DNA from: Alcanivorax limicola
GTDB lineage: Bacteria > Pseudomonadota > Gammaproteobacteria > Pseudomonadales > Alcanivoracaceae
Direction of reading: 5' to 3'
Assembly (NCBI RefSeq): GCF_019931215.1
Contig: NZ_JAIOUB010000005.1
Span: forward strand, 62,001-126,000
DNA length: 64,000 nt
This document shows positions 20,611-29,904 of the stretch, piece by piece. A program made the position numbers and the translations under genes. Every line of letters begins with the position of its first letter. The stretch's first letter is position 1. The notes beneath the pieces were generated by a model. The model did not search any database. It saw only the letters and a program-made list of their open reading frames with translations, and had not been told where the DNA came from.

Positions 20611-21419
20611 AAACCGTTCGGGGCAATACTGGCTTCGGCATGCAGCGCGGCTTCAGTCTGGTTGAGTTGATGGTGGCATTGTTGCTGGGGTCGCTGATTG
20701 TGATTGCGTCGACGCAGCTGTTCATTACCAATCAGCGCACATTCCAGTTGCAGCAAGGGCTGACAGATATTCAGGAACAGGGTCGGTTTGCACTGGATTT
20801 TGTCGCCCGGGATTTGCGCCGCACAGGGTTGCGCCAGCCGGATTTCGTTACCGGCCCGGATGTCGGTATCGAGCTTGATGCGCTGACCGTCAATGGCCAG
20901 AGCTTCCCGGCGAGCAGCGAAGGGGGCGGCGATAATGCGGCCAATGACAGACTGACTTTCTCGTTTCACGGCAACGCCGGAACCCAGGACTGCGAGGGCA
21001 GTACCCTGGCCGCCGCCGCGGCGCCGGCGCGCGTCGTCAACACCTACTGGGTCAACGACCAGGCGGAGCTGATGTGTCGCGGCAGTATAGATGCCGGCAC
21101 CAATGGTATTGCCATCGTGTCGGGCGTCGACAGCTTTCAGGTGCTTTATGGCGTAGATACTGATGAGGACAGGGTGCCGTTTGCCAGCCGGTATGTGCGG
21201 GCCGATCAACTCACTGCGGCGGATCCTGTTGTGACGGTACGGGTGGGGTTGCTGGTGCGGGCCACTCAGGGAAACCTGCCCGAGTTGGCGGAGCCGGTGG
21301 ATTTCATTGTGCTCGACAAGCTGGTGGAGGCAGGCAGTGCGCCGCTTGATGTCGCCGCTGTAAGGCGCCTGTTCATTACCACGGTGCGCGCCCGTAACTA
21401 TACTTGGGAGAGTATCTGA
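20595..21419 (+). CDS. pilW: Type IV pilus assembly protein PilW
   Basis: Minor pilin of 274 aa. Cleavage site MQRG|FSLVELMVALLLGSL with the usual Phe+1 and Glu+5. After the helix it has ITNQRTFQLQQGLTDIQEQGRFALDFVARDLRRTG, a strong PilW signature. ATG 20595 with GGAGG 7 nt upstream is the likely start, although the frame is open back into pilV. It ends directly before pilX (TGA then ATG). Confidence 0.93.
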   Translation: MDRTVKTVRGNTGFGMQRGFSLVELMVALLLGSLIVIASTQLFITNQRTFQLQQGLTDIQEQGRFALDFVARDLRRTGLRQPDFVTGPDVGIELDALTVNGQSFPASSEGGGDNAANDRLTFSFHGNAGTQDCEGSTLAAAAAPARVVNTYWVNDQAELMCRGSIDAGTNGIAIVSGVDSFQVLYGVDTDEDRVPFASRYVRADQLTAADPVVTVRVGLLVRATQGNLPELAEPVDFIVLDKLVEAGSAPLDVAAVRRLFITTVRARNYTWESI

Positions 21420-22028
21420 ATGAACGCATTCCCGATATCCCGTCGCGGTGATCAGCGCCCGAAGAAGCAGCAAGGCGCCGCCATGCTGGTGGCGCTGATG
21501 ATTCTTATTGTGGTGACGATCATTGGCGTTGCTGCGATGCGCTCCAGTGTTTTCAATTCGAAGATTGCCACCGGCGCCCGGGCCAGCACCATGGCATTCC
21601 AGGCGTCCGAATCAGCGCTGGCGGCACTGTTTACAGAAGCCGGCGATCAGAATGATGCCAACCCTGACAATGCGCTCAATGTCGCCATCGGCCAGCTGAG
21701 CCTGGGCGTGTTCGAGAGTGTCGAGCGCTGTCTGACGGTGTCGGATATGTCCAAGCCGGGCGCCTGTGCCCCTCGTGATCGTTACGACAGTGCCGGGTTG
21801 ATGCAGGCCTCGTACCGTCTGGCGGTGAACCCCACTCCCCGTGTGGCGCCACCGTCCCTGGATGTGAACGACGGCGGTCAGATCAGTCGTGCCGGGGAAG
21901 GCACTACCATTTTCGGTGACTATCAATTTGTCGGCGTCGGCCACGGCCGTCTGGATATGCTTGATGTCAATCAGTTTAACGTTCAGGAATTTGCCCGACG
22001 CGGCATTATCCCGGGAGATGATCTGTGA
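21420..22028 (+). CDS. pilX: Type IV pilus assembly protein PilX
   Basis: Minor pilin-associated protein of 202 aa. The N-terminus has KKQQGAAMLVALMILIVVTIIGVAAMRSS, the PilX_N domain with its Gly-Ala-Ala cleavage context rather than a classical GF site. The remainder is a periplasmic/pilus-tip domain with one Cys pair (ERCLTV, PGACAP). It overlaps the GTG start of pilY1 by 4 nt. Confidence 0.92.
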   Translation: MNAFPISRRGDQRPKKQQGAAMLVALMILIVVTIIGVAAMRSSVFNSKIATGARASTMAFQASESALAALFTEAGDQNDANPDNALNVAIGQLSLGVFESVERCLTVSDMSKPGACAPRDRYDSAGLMQASYRLAVNPTPRVAPPSLDVNDGGQISRAGEGTTIFGDYQFVGVGHGRLDMLDVNQFNVQEFARRGIIPGDDL

Positions 22029-25000
22029 ATAATCATAATCCTACTCAGGAAGGCTATGGCAGCGCTACGCGCTCAGCCGTGACGCACATTGCTGACAGAT
22101 TGCGGCGTTCCCGCCTGTTCTTGCTGGTGACAGCCTGCGTGCTGTTGTCGGCGCGTCCGGTCTATGCCGAAGATATCCAGATCTACCTGCAGGCGGGCAG
22201 CGAAAGTGCTGGTGCCAACGTGGTATTTCTCCTGGAAACAGCGGGGCAGGTGAATACCAATTTTGCCAACGGCCATCCGGGCTGTCCGGGTCGCAGCGTC
22301 AGTGACGAGATGTTTTGCGCCATGAACATGGTAGTGAACGCGCTCTCTGGCAATATGCGGGTCGGGATTGCGGCCCAGAACCGGGGGGGCACTGATGGTG
22401 GGCACATAGGTTTTACCGTCACCAACCTGGAAGAGAGGGCCGGCACACGCGTGGTATCGCGCGTCCGCGACGAGGCCGCAGATGCGGTACAGGATCGGGC
22501 GAATCGGGATGATCCCTGGAACGCGATTGATGTGCAGGCCACTCAGATGCGGCTGCCGGGCAGTCGGGGTAACGCTGGCCATCTGGAGGCCACCCGTCGG
22601 GTGGGGTTTGTCTTTAACGACGTGGCCATCCCGAGCTGGGCAAAAGTCACCAGCGCGCGGCTGGAGTTGCGCATGCCGATGAGTCGCTCGGGCAATGCAC
22701 AGGCCTACGTGGCTTTTGAAGAAGTGGATCATCCCGCCCTGTTTTCGGATCAGCCTGGCGAAGATCTGGCTGATCGTCTCTGGAGTGACACGGTCGCCAG
22801 CGATCTGAAGATGGAAGGCACGCAGATGTCCATTGATGTCAGCGCCGCCATGCAGGGTGCGGTGGCGCGCTCCGACTGGTGCGGCAGAAACTCTGTGACG
22901 CTGATGATCGATCGCACATCGTTTGGCAATGGTTCAGAGCCGGATGTGTACAGCTACCGTGCGCAGAACGCGGACGGTAATCGGTTGGGGCAGCCAGAGC
23001 TCGTCGTCGAGTGGGACCCGGACACGTCGCACAATCAGCCTGCGGGTGCGCAGTCCTGTATGGGAGGCGTGCGTCTGGACCTTCAGGCGGATGCGGATGA
23101 TGCATCGGAGAGTCTGTCAAACTCGTCGGTGGTGGCGACGGCGGCGCAGCTTCTTGCAGGCCGAAACGCCAACCCCGCTCGTGTGGCCGGTCTCAACAAT
23201 AACCAGAATTACATCAGTGGGCTGCGTTTCAACAGTGTGGCCTTTGGCAGTGATGCGAGCATCGCTGAGGCAAAACTGAATCTGCGCGTGGACGAAGCTG
23301 GCAGCCAGCCGCTGATCATCCGCCCGATGCTGGGGAATACGCCGGCTTTTGCGGGCAACGGATCAATATCCTCCCGGCCACTGGGTACGCCCATCGAGAC
23401 CACGGTGGCGGTGGGCAACCAGGTCATCGATGTAACTGATGCGGTCCGCAGTATTCTTGCCTCCGCCGGCTGGGTGGCCGGGGGGGCAATGGGCTTCCGT
23501 CTGGATGCCAAAAACAGTACCACGGTTGCTGAGCGCATCAAGGTTCAGGCGCGGGAAGGGGGCGCGGCCTCTGCGTTTCTGGTCATGTCGGTACTGAGTA
23601 ACAAGCCCGGGGATTTTGCCCAGTCATTGACCCGGCGGGATGACGTCAGGCTGACGCTCGATGCCATGCAGAGCGGTGCGGGCGGTGGTAATACCAAGAC
23701 CGGCGCCTCCTATGTGGAAACGATCCGTTACCTGCGGGAAATGTCGCCCCGTTACGGCAATCAGAATTACGCTGATCCGAACGCGTTCACCGATGCCTCG
23801 CGGACCCGTTATACCGGAGTCGAATACGATATTGATGAATGCCCGGGCGAGACCCATGTGATTATGGTGAGCAACAAGGACCCCAACGGCCAGGATCCTG
23901 CCGAGGCGGCCAAGGGATATCAGGAATTGTCTGGCAATACCTGCTCATCGGGAGACCAGTCAGGTTGGGGATGCATCCAGAGTCTGGCAGGTTATTTGCG
24001 CTCTGAAGGTGTCGTGACCCATGCGGTCAACTTCGCCGAGACCGAAGCGCTCGCGGACAAGATGAAGAAAGTGGCTGCCCGTGGGGGTGGTGAATATCGC
24101 TATGCCAGCAATGCCCTGGAATTGTCAGAAGTGATTGCCGAAATTCTCGACAGCATCGTGATCAGTGACGCCTCCATGGCTGCGCCGGGTGTGGCGGTCA
24201 ACCAGCTCAACCGGTTCCGGCATCTTGACCAGTTGTATTACGCCTTGTTCCGGCCGTCTCTGGATACCCGTTGGGACGGCAACCTCAAGCGCTATCGCCT
24301 GGATTTCAGCACAGATCCTCCCTCCATCGTGGATGAAAAGGGCCGTGCAGCGGTGGATCCGGTCACAGGCTTCTTCAAAGGCACCTCCAACAGCTGGTGG
24401 GGGATGCGTGATGACGGCTCCGATCCGGACGATGGCTCCGACGTGACACTGGGTGGTGCGCGGGAGGAGCTGGAGATGAGCGACACGCCGCGGCGATTGC
24501 TGGTGGCGGAAACGTCGCCGTCCGCCGGGGGCAGTGTCAGCGCTACCACCAAACCTGCCGGTATGACGCTGCATCAGGTGCGTTCTTCGGCAGATATCTC
24601 GTCACCATTGCTGTTGGGCATGGAGTCTGATGCCTCCGACGCGGAAGTGCAGAGAGGGGTGGAGTTCCTGCTGGATGGCTGGGGCGATCCGCTGCACTCC
24701 GAACCGCGGCTGGTCAACTATGGCTTCCAGGGCAGCTTCGGCGATGCCAGCCAGGACGACAGCCTCCAGGACAACACCCTGTTCGTCGCCACCAACGATG
24801 GCATGCTGCACGCCATCGAAGCCAAGACCGGCAGAGAGCTGTTTACCTTCATGCCGCCTGAAGAGCTGGCAAAAACCGAAGATCGTCTCGTCGGCGGCCG
24901 GCTGGACGCAGACGACCCGCAGCGGACCACTTACGGCCTGGACGGTGGTATCACTGTATGGCGTCAATCCAGTGGTGATGGTTCCGGTAGCGCCAAGAAC

Positions 25001-26233
25001 GTCATCCTGTACGTGGCGCAGCGTCGTGGAGGCCGTAATTACTATGCGCTGGATGCGAGCGACCGGGAGAACCCTCGTCTGCTGTGGAGCATCAATGGTG
25101 GTAGCGGTGCTTTCAGTAATCTGGGGCAGACCTGGGCCGCACCGACGTTGGCGCAGATCGTGCTGGACGGCAAGCTGGTGCCGGTACTGGTGATTGGTGG
25201 TGGCTATAGCCCGAACGATCACGACACCCCCGGGAGCGTCAGCACCGGTGATGCGATGGGTAACGGCATCTATATCGTCAATGCCAATAACGGAGCCTTG
25301 ATCTGGTCTGCTTCCGACTCCGGTGCGACGGTCAATCACCCGGATATGAAATGGGCCATGCCGGCAGCGGTATCGGTCGTGGATGTGGATTTCAATGGTG
25401 TGCTGGATTACCTCTACGCCACGGATCTTGGCGGGCAGGTATTCCGTGTGGATTTCAACCATAACAACACGGGCAGCAGCGATCTCGTTCACCGTGTGGT
25501 CACACTGGCTCAACTCGGTGCCGGTGACCCGGATACCAGCGGCATTGCCAATCACCGCCGTTTCCACTCACCGCCCGTGGTGGCGCTGGGCCGTCGTGAC
25601 GGTGAAACCCTGCTGCAGGTGTCAATCGGTTCAGGCTACCGGGCACACCCGCTGGATACGCGCACGGACGATCGCATCTATCTCCTGGATGATGTCGATG
25701 CGCTTGAGGCTCGCGGCCCTGGCACGATCACCACGCCAGCGATCACGGAGCCGGCCTTGCTGGATGTGACCAGTAATCTTGATCCCACCCCCGCGGAGAT
25801 GGAAGGCAAGCGAGGCTGGATGATCCGTCTCGACAAGGGTGAGAAAGTCCTGGCGCCGTCAGTCATCACAGAAGGGGTGATATTCATGAGCTCCTATTTG
25901 CCGGAGACGGCCTACGCCGATAAATGCCAGCGTGTGATCGGTGGCTCCCGCCTTTACGGTCTGCGGCTTTCCGATGGTGGTCCGGCATTGCGCAACAACT
26001 CCGGTGATCTGGTGCGCTCTGAGGACCTGATTCTGCCGGGGCTGCCCCCGTCGCCCCAGGTGCTGCTGGGTCCCGAGGCGGAGCGTGTTGTGCTGGTGGG
26101 CACGGCTGCGGTGGATGTGGGGCCCTCCGGTGGATTTGGTCTGCGTCGCACCCGGTGGTACGAGGTGCCCACGGAGGCAGAGGCTGACGCTATCCTGAAT
26201 GAGACGATGACCAAGACCGAGCAGGAAGAGTGA
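22025..26233 (+). CDS. pilY1: Pilus tip-associated adhesin PilY1 with an expanded N-terminal half
   Basis: Large pilus-biogenesis and adhesion factor of 1402 aa. A signal peptide ends near A48 (ARPVYA|ED). A von Willebrand A-like strand, GANVVFLLETAG, follows at 64-74, but its metal site reads E-T-A-G-Q instead of DxSxS. Two similar beta-sandwich-like segments (about 150-330 and 345-520), each with an 'F..V.......SA.L.LR' pattern as in DNRLRE-type domains, interrupt the vWA fold, which resumes at about 556 and 609 (HVIMVSNKDPNGQD). The C-terminal half is the PilY1/PilC beta-propeller (VATNDGMLHAIEAKTGRELF) with a calcium-loop-like DVDFNGVLD at 1120-1128. Start GTG 22025 overlaps the pilX stop. 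It promotes pilus extension and regulates retraction in known systems. Confidence 0.93.
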   Translation: MNNHNPTQEGYGSATRSAVTHIADRLRRSRLFLLVTACVLLSARPVYAEDIQIYLQAGSESAGANVVFLLETAGQVNTNFANGHPGCPGRSVSDEMFCAMNMVVNALSGNMRVGIAAQNRGGTDGGHIGFTVTNLEERAGTRVVSRVRDEAADAVQDRANRDDPWNAIDVQATQMRLPGSRGNAGHLEATRRVGFVFNDVAIPSWAKVTSARLELRMPMSRSGNAQAYVAFEEVDHPALFSDQPGEDLADRLWSDTVASDLKMEGTQMSIDVSAAMQGAVARSDWCGRNSVTLMIDRTSFGNGSEPDVYSYRAQNADGNRLGQPELVVEWDPDTSHNQPAGAQSCMGGVRLDLQADADDASESLSNSSVVATAAQLLAGRNANPARVAGLNNNQNYISGLRFNSVAFGSDASIAEAKLNLRVDEAGSQPLIIRPMLGNTPAFAGNGSISSRPLGTPIETTVAVGNQVIDVTDAVRSILASAGWVAGGAMGFRLDAKNSTTVAERIKVQAREGGAASAFLVMSVLSNKPGDFAQSLTRRDDVRLTLDAMQSGAGGGNTKTGASYVETIRYLREMSPRYGNQNYADPNAFTDASRTRYTGVEYDIDECPGETHVIMVSNKDPNGQDPAEAAKGYQELSGNTCSSGDQSGWGCIQSLAGYLRSEGVVTHAVNFAETEALADKMKKVAARGGGEYRYASNALELSEVIAEILDSIVISDASMAAPGVAVNQLNRFRHLDQLYYALFRPSLDTRWDGNLKRYRLDFSTDPPSIVDEKGRAAVDPVTGFFKGTSNSWWGMRDDGSDPDDGSDVTLGGAREELEMSDTPRRLLVAETSPSAGGSVSATTKPAGMTLHQVRSSADISSPLLLGMESDASDAEVQRGVEFLLDGWGDPLHSEPRLVNYGFQGSFGDASQDDSLQDNTLFVATNDGMLHAIEAKTGRELFTFMPPEELAKTEDRLVGGRLDADDPQRTTYGLDGGITVWRQSSGDGSGSAKNVILYVAQRRGGRNYYALDASDRENPRLLWSINGGSGAFSNLGQTWAAPTLAQIVLDGKLVPVLVIGGGYSPNDHDTPGSVSTGDAMGNGIYIVNANNGALIWSASDSGATVNHPDMKWAMPAAVSVVDVDFNGVLDYLYATDLGGQVFRVDFNHNNTGSSDLVHRVVTLAQLGAGDPDTSGIANHRRFHSPPVVALGRRDGETLLQVSIGSGYRAHPLDTRTDDRIYLLDDVDALEARGPGTITTPAITEPALLDVTSNLDPTPAEMEGKRGWMIRLDKGEKVLAPSVITEGVIFMSSYLPETAYADKCQRVIGGSRLYGLRLSDGGPALRNNSGDLVRSEDLILPGLPPSPQVLLGPEAERVVLVGTAAVDVGPSGGFGLRRTRWYEVPTEAEADAILNETMTKTEQEE

Positions 26234-26235
26234 TC

Positions 26236-26649
26236 ATGAGACAGCGTAATGCCGGGTTCACCCTGATGGAGTTGATGATTGTTGTCCTGATCATTGGCAT
26301 CATTGCGGCCATTGCGGTGCCGTCTTATACGCGCCAGGTGCAGGATGGTCGTCGGGCGGCCATGCAGGGCGATATGATGGATTTCTCCTCAAGGCTGGAA
26401 GTCTATCGCTCCCAGCGTTTCTCTTATGAGAGCTGGGGAGATTCACTGACCGCCCCGACCAATGATTACTTCACGCTGGCGGTGACACTGGGCGCGAATA
26501 ATCAGACCTTCGTAATGACGGCAACACCCAAGGGCCAGATGGCGGGCACAGGTGTCATGATGCTCAATAGCCAGGGGCGCAGTTGTTTTGTACGTAACGC
26601 CGGTTCCTGTGATCTGAATGATCCTGATCAGTCCTGGAGCAGTCGCTGA
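26236..26649 (+). CDS. pilE: Type IV minor pilin PilE
   Basis: Pilin-like protein of 137 aa. Very short leader MRQRNAG|FTLMELMIVVLIIGIIAAIAVPSYTRQV with an ideal peptidase site. The C-terminal Cys pair (RSCFVRNAGSC) forms the D-loop. Its last position in fimU-pilVWXY1-E matches minor pilin PilE of Pseudomonas rather than the major pilin. ATG 26236 is 2 nt after pilY1; a GTG at 26230 is also in frame. It is convergent with fimT, with a 24-bp gap and no obvious terminator. Confidence 0.92.
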   Translation: MRQRNAGFTLMELMIVVLIIGIIAAIAVPSYTRQVQDGRRAAMQGDMMDFSSRLEVYRSQRFSYESWGDSLTAPTNDYFTLAVTLGANNQTFVMTATPKGQMAGTGVMMLNSQGRSCFVRNAGSCDLNDPDQSWSSR

Positions 26650-26673
26650 ACACGGTTGATGGCTGGCGTGGGA

Positions 26674-27183
26674 TCAAAGGCAGGCGTCGGGCGCCGGAGG
26701 GTTTCTGTCCACCCTTGGACGCCCGATACGGGTTACTACGACCCGACTTGCCCGGCCTCGATAACACAGCAGGAAGTGGCCATTCTGGAAGTAGCTGGTG
26801 GCGTGGGCCCCGTAATGCAACCAGGGGCGATTGCGGAAGCTCCGCCACTGTATCGTCATGCCTTCCGGCAGTATCAGTGAATCGATGGTTTCTCCCATTG
26901 GACCGGGGTGGGAGGTCGTGCCGGCCGCACGGGCAACCAATACGCCGGTACTGATATCGAATTCCTCGCAGTCACTGCCAAGGGCGCATACTAGCGCACC
27001 ACCGTTTTCCGCTCCGGCAATTCGCGCCCGGTAGAGCAGGCCTGTGAGCGCGTTGCTTTGTGCAATGAGTGATTGCCGCGTCGCCAGGTCGCGCATGGCC
27101 GGTAATGCCATGTTGGCCAGCAGTGCCATCAGGCAAAGGCCGATCAACAGCTCTGGCAGTGTAAATCCCTGCGTTCTGTTCAT
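26674..27183 (-). CDS. fimT: GspH/FimT family pseudopilin, orphan on opposite strand
   Basis: Pseudopilin of 169 aa. Leader MNRTQG|FTLPELLIGLCLMALLANMALPAMRDLATRQ has Phe+1 and Glu+5. The GspH-like domain ends with CYRGRASRVVVTRIGRPRVDR. The GRPR near the C-terminus matches the GRxR motif reported for DNA-binding FimT proteins in natural transformation (family knowledge). A Cys pair (ALGSDC, LLCYRG) is present. ATG 27183 is chosen because the leader begins there; the open frame upstream is not pilin-like. In PAO1 fimT sits beside thiO in this same relative orientation. Confidence 0.88.
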   Translation of the reverse strand: MNRTQGFTLPELLIGLCLMALLANMALPAMRDLATRQSLIAQSNALTGLLYRARIAGAENGGALVCALGSDCEEFDISTGVLVARAAGTTSHPGPMGETIDSLILPEGMTIQWRSFRNRPWLHYGAHATSYFQNGHFLLCYRGRASRVVVTRIGRPRVDRNPPAPDACL

Positions 27184-27454
27184 TTCAGTCTCATCCGTGA
27201 GTCTCGAAAATATTCTCCGACAGTAAGGGAATCCGGTTCTGCCCGGGGCGGTGCGCTGGGCTGGCGGCCGGCGACGTAGCCCCTTTGGCGGCGGTATCAG
27301 CCTGTCTCCCTCCTTTTTTTCAGCAATATCCTGCAGCAAGTAACGGCATGGGCTGACGCGAGCACAGGCGAATGTCGCACAGCTTGGGTGCAGTGGGTGC
27401 GGCGGGTATCATGGCGGTCTTCATTTCACGGTCCATTTCACCGGGTGGTACAGC

Positions 27455-28552
27455 ATGCGAGCAGTGGTCATCGGGGCGGGCGTTGTCGGCATGCTGTCGG
27501 CGCTTGCGTTGCGCGAGCGTGGTTACCACGTCACCGTGCTGGACATGGCCACAGCCCGGCCGCCGGCTTCCTGGGCCGGGGGCGGCATCCTTTCGGCGCT
27601 GTTCCCCTGGCGCTATCCAGCCCCCCTGACGGCACTGACGCAGGATGCAGTGCCCCGTTATACGCAGCTGGCGGCGCGGATCCTTGCCGCAGGTGGTCCC
27701 GATCCCGAGGTTTACACCTGTGGCATGCTGGTGGATGCGGGAGGAGAACATGACGCCGCCCTGGCCTGGGCGGCCCGCCACGGAAAGCCGGCGGACTACC
27801 GCTCGGCAAGTCAGGTGGCGCCGGTGCTGCCGGACGCACCCTGGATATGGCTGCCGGAAGTCGGCACGGTGCGGAATTCCCGATTGCTGAAAGGGCTGCA
27901 TTGCCTGCTGGCCCGTGAGGGTGTATCCCGGGCACCGTCAGCGGCGGTATCGGCGATCGTGCCAGAGCAGGGGGCGTGGCGGGTATCCAGTGCTGAGGGC
28001 GCCATCATGACGGATCAGGTGCTGATCGCGGCAGGCGCCTGGAGCGCCGAGCTGTTGGCCGATGCGGGCCTGCAGCTGGGGTTGCAGCCCGTTCAGGGGG
28101 AAATGCTGCTGTATCCGCCGGGTCTTGCGCCGCCGCCCTGTGTGTTGCTCAGTGACGCCGGTTACGTGATTCCGCGGCGTGACGGCCATGTGCTGGCTGG
28201 CTCAACGTTGCGTCATGGCAGCCAGGATCAGCGCCCGACTGCCGGGGCCGCACAACAACTGCGTGCTATGGCGGAGACGCTCTGGCCGCCATTGAAGGAC
28301 ACGACACCTGTGGCACATTGGGCCGGCATCAGGCCCGGCAGCGCGCGACAGTGGCCCTGGCTGGGCGAAGTGCCGGATGCGCCGGGCCTGTTCCTGGCGA
28401 CGGGGCATTATCGCAACGGGTTGGTCAGTGCGCCGGCCAGTGCAGAGCTCATTGCGTGTCTCATGGCGGGGAAGCGCCCGTCCATTGATCCGCGGCCTTA
28501 TGCGCTCTCTTCAGCACTGTCCGCGCCATCATCCTCGTCATCACCGCCTTGA
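27455..28552 (+). CDS. thiO: Glycine oxidase ThiO / DadA-like FAD-dependent amine oxidoreductase
   Basis: FAD enzyme of 365 aa of the D-amino-acid oxidase superfamily; the ThiO branch oxidises glycine to the imine for thiazole synthesis. The FAD-binding fold starts VVIGAGVVGMLSALALRERG (GxGxxG), followed by SWAGGGILSALFPWRYP, typical of ThiO. Later come VLIAAGAWSAELL, VQGEMLLY and the C-terminal ATGHYRNGLVSAPASAELIA. The C-terminal tail is Ser/Pro-rich (SAPSSSSSPP) and overlaps the pilR 3' end by 55 nt on the opposite strand. Confidence 0.87.
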   Translation: MRAVVIGAGVVGMLSALALRERGYHVTVLDMATARPPASWAGGGILSALFPWRYPAPLTALTQDAVPRYTQLAARILAAGGPDPEVYTCGMLVDAGGEHDAALAWAARHGKPADYRSASQVAPVLPDAPWIWLPEVGTVRNSRLLKGLHCLLAREGVSRAPSAAVSAIVPEQGAWRVSSAEGAIMTDQVLIAAGAWSAELLADAGLQLGLQPVQGEMLLYPPGLAPPPCVLLSDAGYVIPRRDGHVLAGSTLRHGSQDQRPTAGAAQQLRAMAETLWPPLKDTTPVAHWAGIRPGSARQWPWLGEVPDAPGLFLATGHYRNGLVSAPASAELIACLMAGKRPSIDPRPYALSSALSAPSSSSSPP

Positions 28553-29904
28553 TCCAGGCCAAGCTTCTTCAGCCGATAGCGCAGGGATCTGAAGGTCATG
28601 CCCAGTTTTTTTGCGGCCGCCGTGCGATTCCACAAGGTGGCATCCAGTGCGCGCAGGATTTCACGCTTCTCGATTTCCTGCAGGTAGTCTTCAAGAGGCT
28701 GGCTGGCGGGACGTGCGGCCTCTGAACTGGACGGGCTTGCTCCGCCGCCGGCGGGTTCGACGTTGTTGCGCAACTGCAGATGCCGGCTGTCGATCTCCGT
28801 GCCATCGGCCAGCGTGAGTGCGCGCTCGAGAATATTCTCCAGTTCGCGGACGTTGCCCGGGAAAGCATAGTGCGCCAGTGCCTCGGTGGCTTGCCTGTTC
28901 AGTGTTGGAACGCTGATCTGCCATTGTTGGCACAGGCGCTCGAGAATGTGCTGTATCAGCAACGGCAAGTCCTCGATGCGCTCGCGCAGCGGCGGCACGT
29001 TGGCCTCGATCACATTCAGACGATAATACAGATCCTGCCGGAAGCGCCCTTGCACGACTTCTTCCGCGAGATGCTTGTGGGTTGCACAGAGAATGCGCAG
29101 GTTGACCTGGAATTCCCGCGGCTCACCCACCGGGCGTACACTTTTTTCCTGAATTGCGCGCAGTAATTTCACCTGCATGTGCAAGGGCAGGTCAGCGACC
29201 TCATCCAGGAACAGGGTGCCGCCATCCGCTTCACGGAACAGGCCTTTGCGATCCTCGAATGCCCCGGTAAAACTGCCTTTGCGGTGCCCGAAGAACTCGC
29301 TCTCCATCAATTCAGACGGGATGGCGCCGCAGTTGACGGCAATGAACGGCTTTTCCTGGCGCGGGCCCAGCATATGGATCAGGCGTGCGACCCGCTCCTT
29401 GCCGCTGCCGGACTCCCCGCTGATATAGATCGGCGCCTGGCTGCGCGCCAGCTTGACGATCTGCCGGCGCAACTGCTGCATGCCTGGCGCTTCACCAATC
29501 AGCTGATCTTCAACCGGGGTATCAGGGGTTCTGTCGCGAATGCCGAGGCCGTCGTCCACCAACTGACGAAGCCGGTCCAGTGAGACCGGTTTGGCAATGA
29601 AATCGAAGGCGCCTTCTTTCATCGCCAGCGTTGCCGTTTCCATATTGCCGTGGGCGGTGATCATGGCCACAGGCAGATCGGCGTGATGCTGATTGATGTG
29701 GCGCACCAGTTCGATGCCGTCGCCATCCGGCAGATTCATGTCGGTCAGACACAGGTCAAACCCGCCTTTGCCGAGGGCCTCCAGCGCTTCACTGACAGTG
29801 CCCACGGCGTGGGCGTCAAGTTTCATGCGGCCAAGGGTGATGACCAGCAGTTCGCGCAGATCTGCTTCGTCATCAATGACCAGAATACGTCGTTGTTGTG
29901 TCAT
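28498..29904 (-). CDS. pilR: Sigma-54-dependent response regulator PilR
   Basis: NtrC-family response regulator of 468 aa that activates type IV pilin transcription. Domains: receiver (1-120; phospho-acceptor Asp in LCLTDMNLPDGDG), AAA+ core with Walker A GESGSGKE, the sigma-54 contact loop GSFTGA (as in P. aeruginosa PilR), Walker B GGTLFLDEVADLP, and a Fis-type HTH (TAAAKKLGMTFRSLRYRLKKLG). The C-terminus is very acidic (GGDDEDDGADSAEESA) and antisense to the thiO tail. The start abuts the pilS stop (TAAATG), so the two are co-translated. Confidence 0.95.
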   Translation of the reverse strand: MTQQRRILVIDDEADLRELLVITLGRMKLDAHAVGTVSEALEALGKGGFDLCLTDMNLPDGDGIELVRHINQHHADLPVAMITAHGNMETATLAMKEGAFDFIAKPVSLDRLRQLVDDGLGIRDRTPDTPVEDQLIGEAPGMQQLRRQIVKLARSQAPIYISGESGSGKERVARLIHMLGPRQEKPFIAVNCGAIPSELMESEFFGHRKGSFTGAFEDRKGLFREADGGTLFLDEVADLPLHMQVKLLRAIQEKSVRPVGEPREFQVNLRILCATHKHLAEEVVQGRFRQDLYYRLNVIEANVPPLRERIEDLPLLIQHILERLCQQWQISVPTLNRQATEALAHYAFPGNVRELENILERALTLADGTEIDSRHLQLRNNVEPAGGGASPSSSEAARPASQPLEDYLQEIEKREILRALDATLWNRTAAAKKLGMTFRSLRYRLKKLGLDQGGDDEDDGADSAEESA

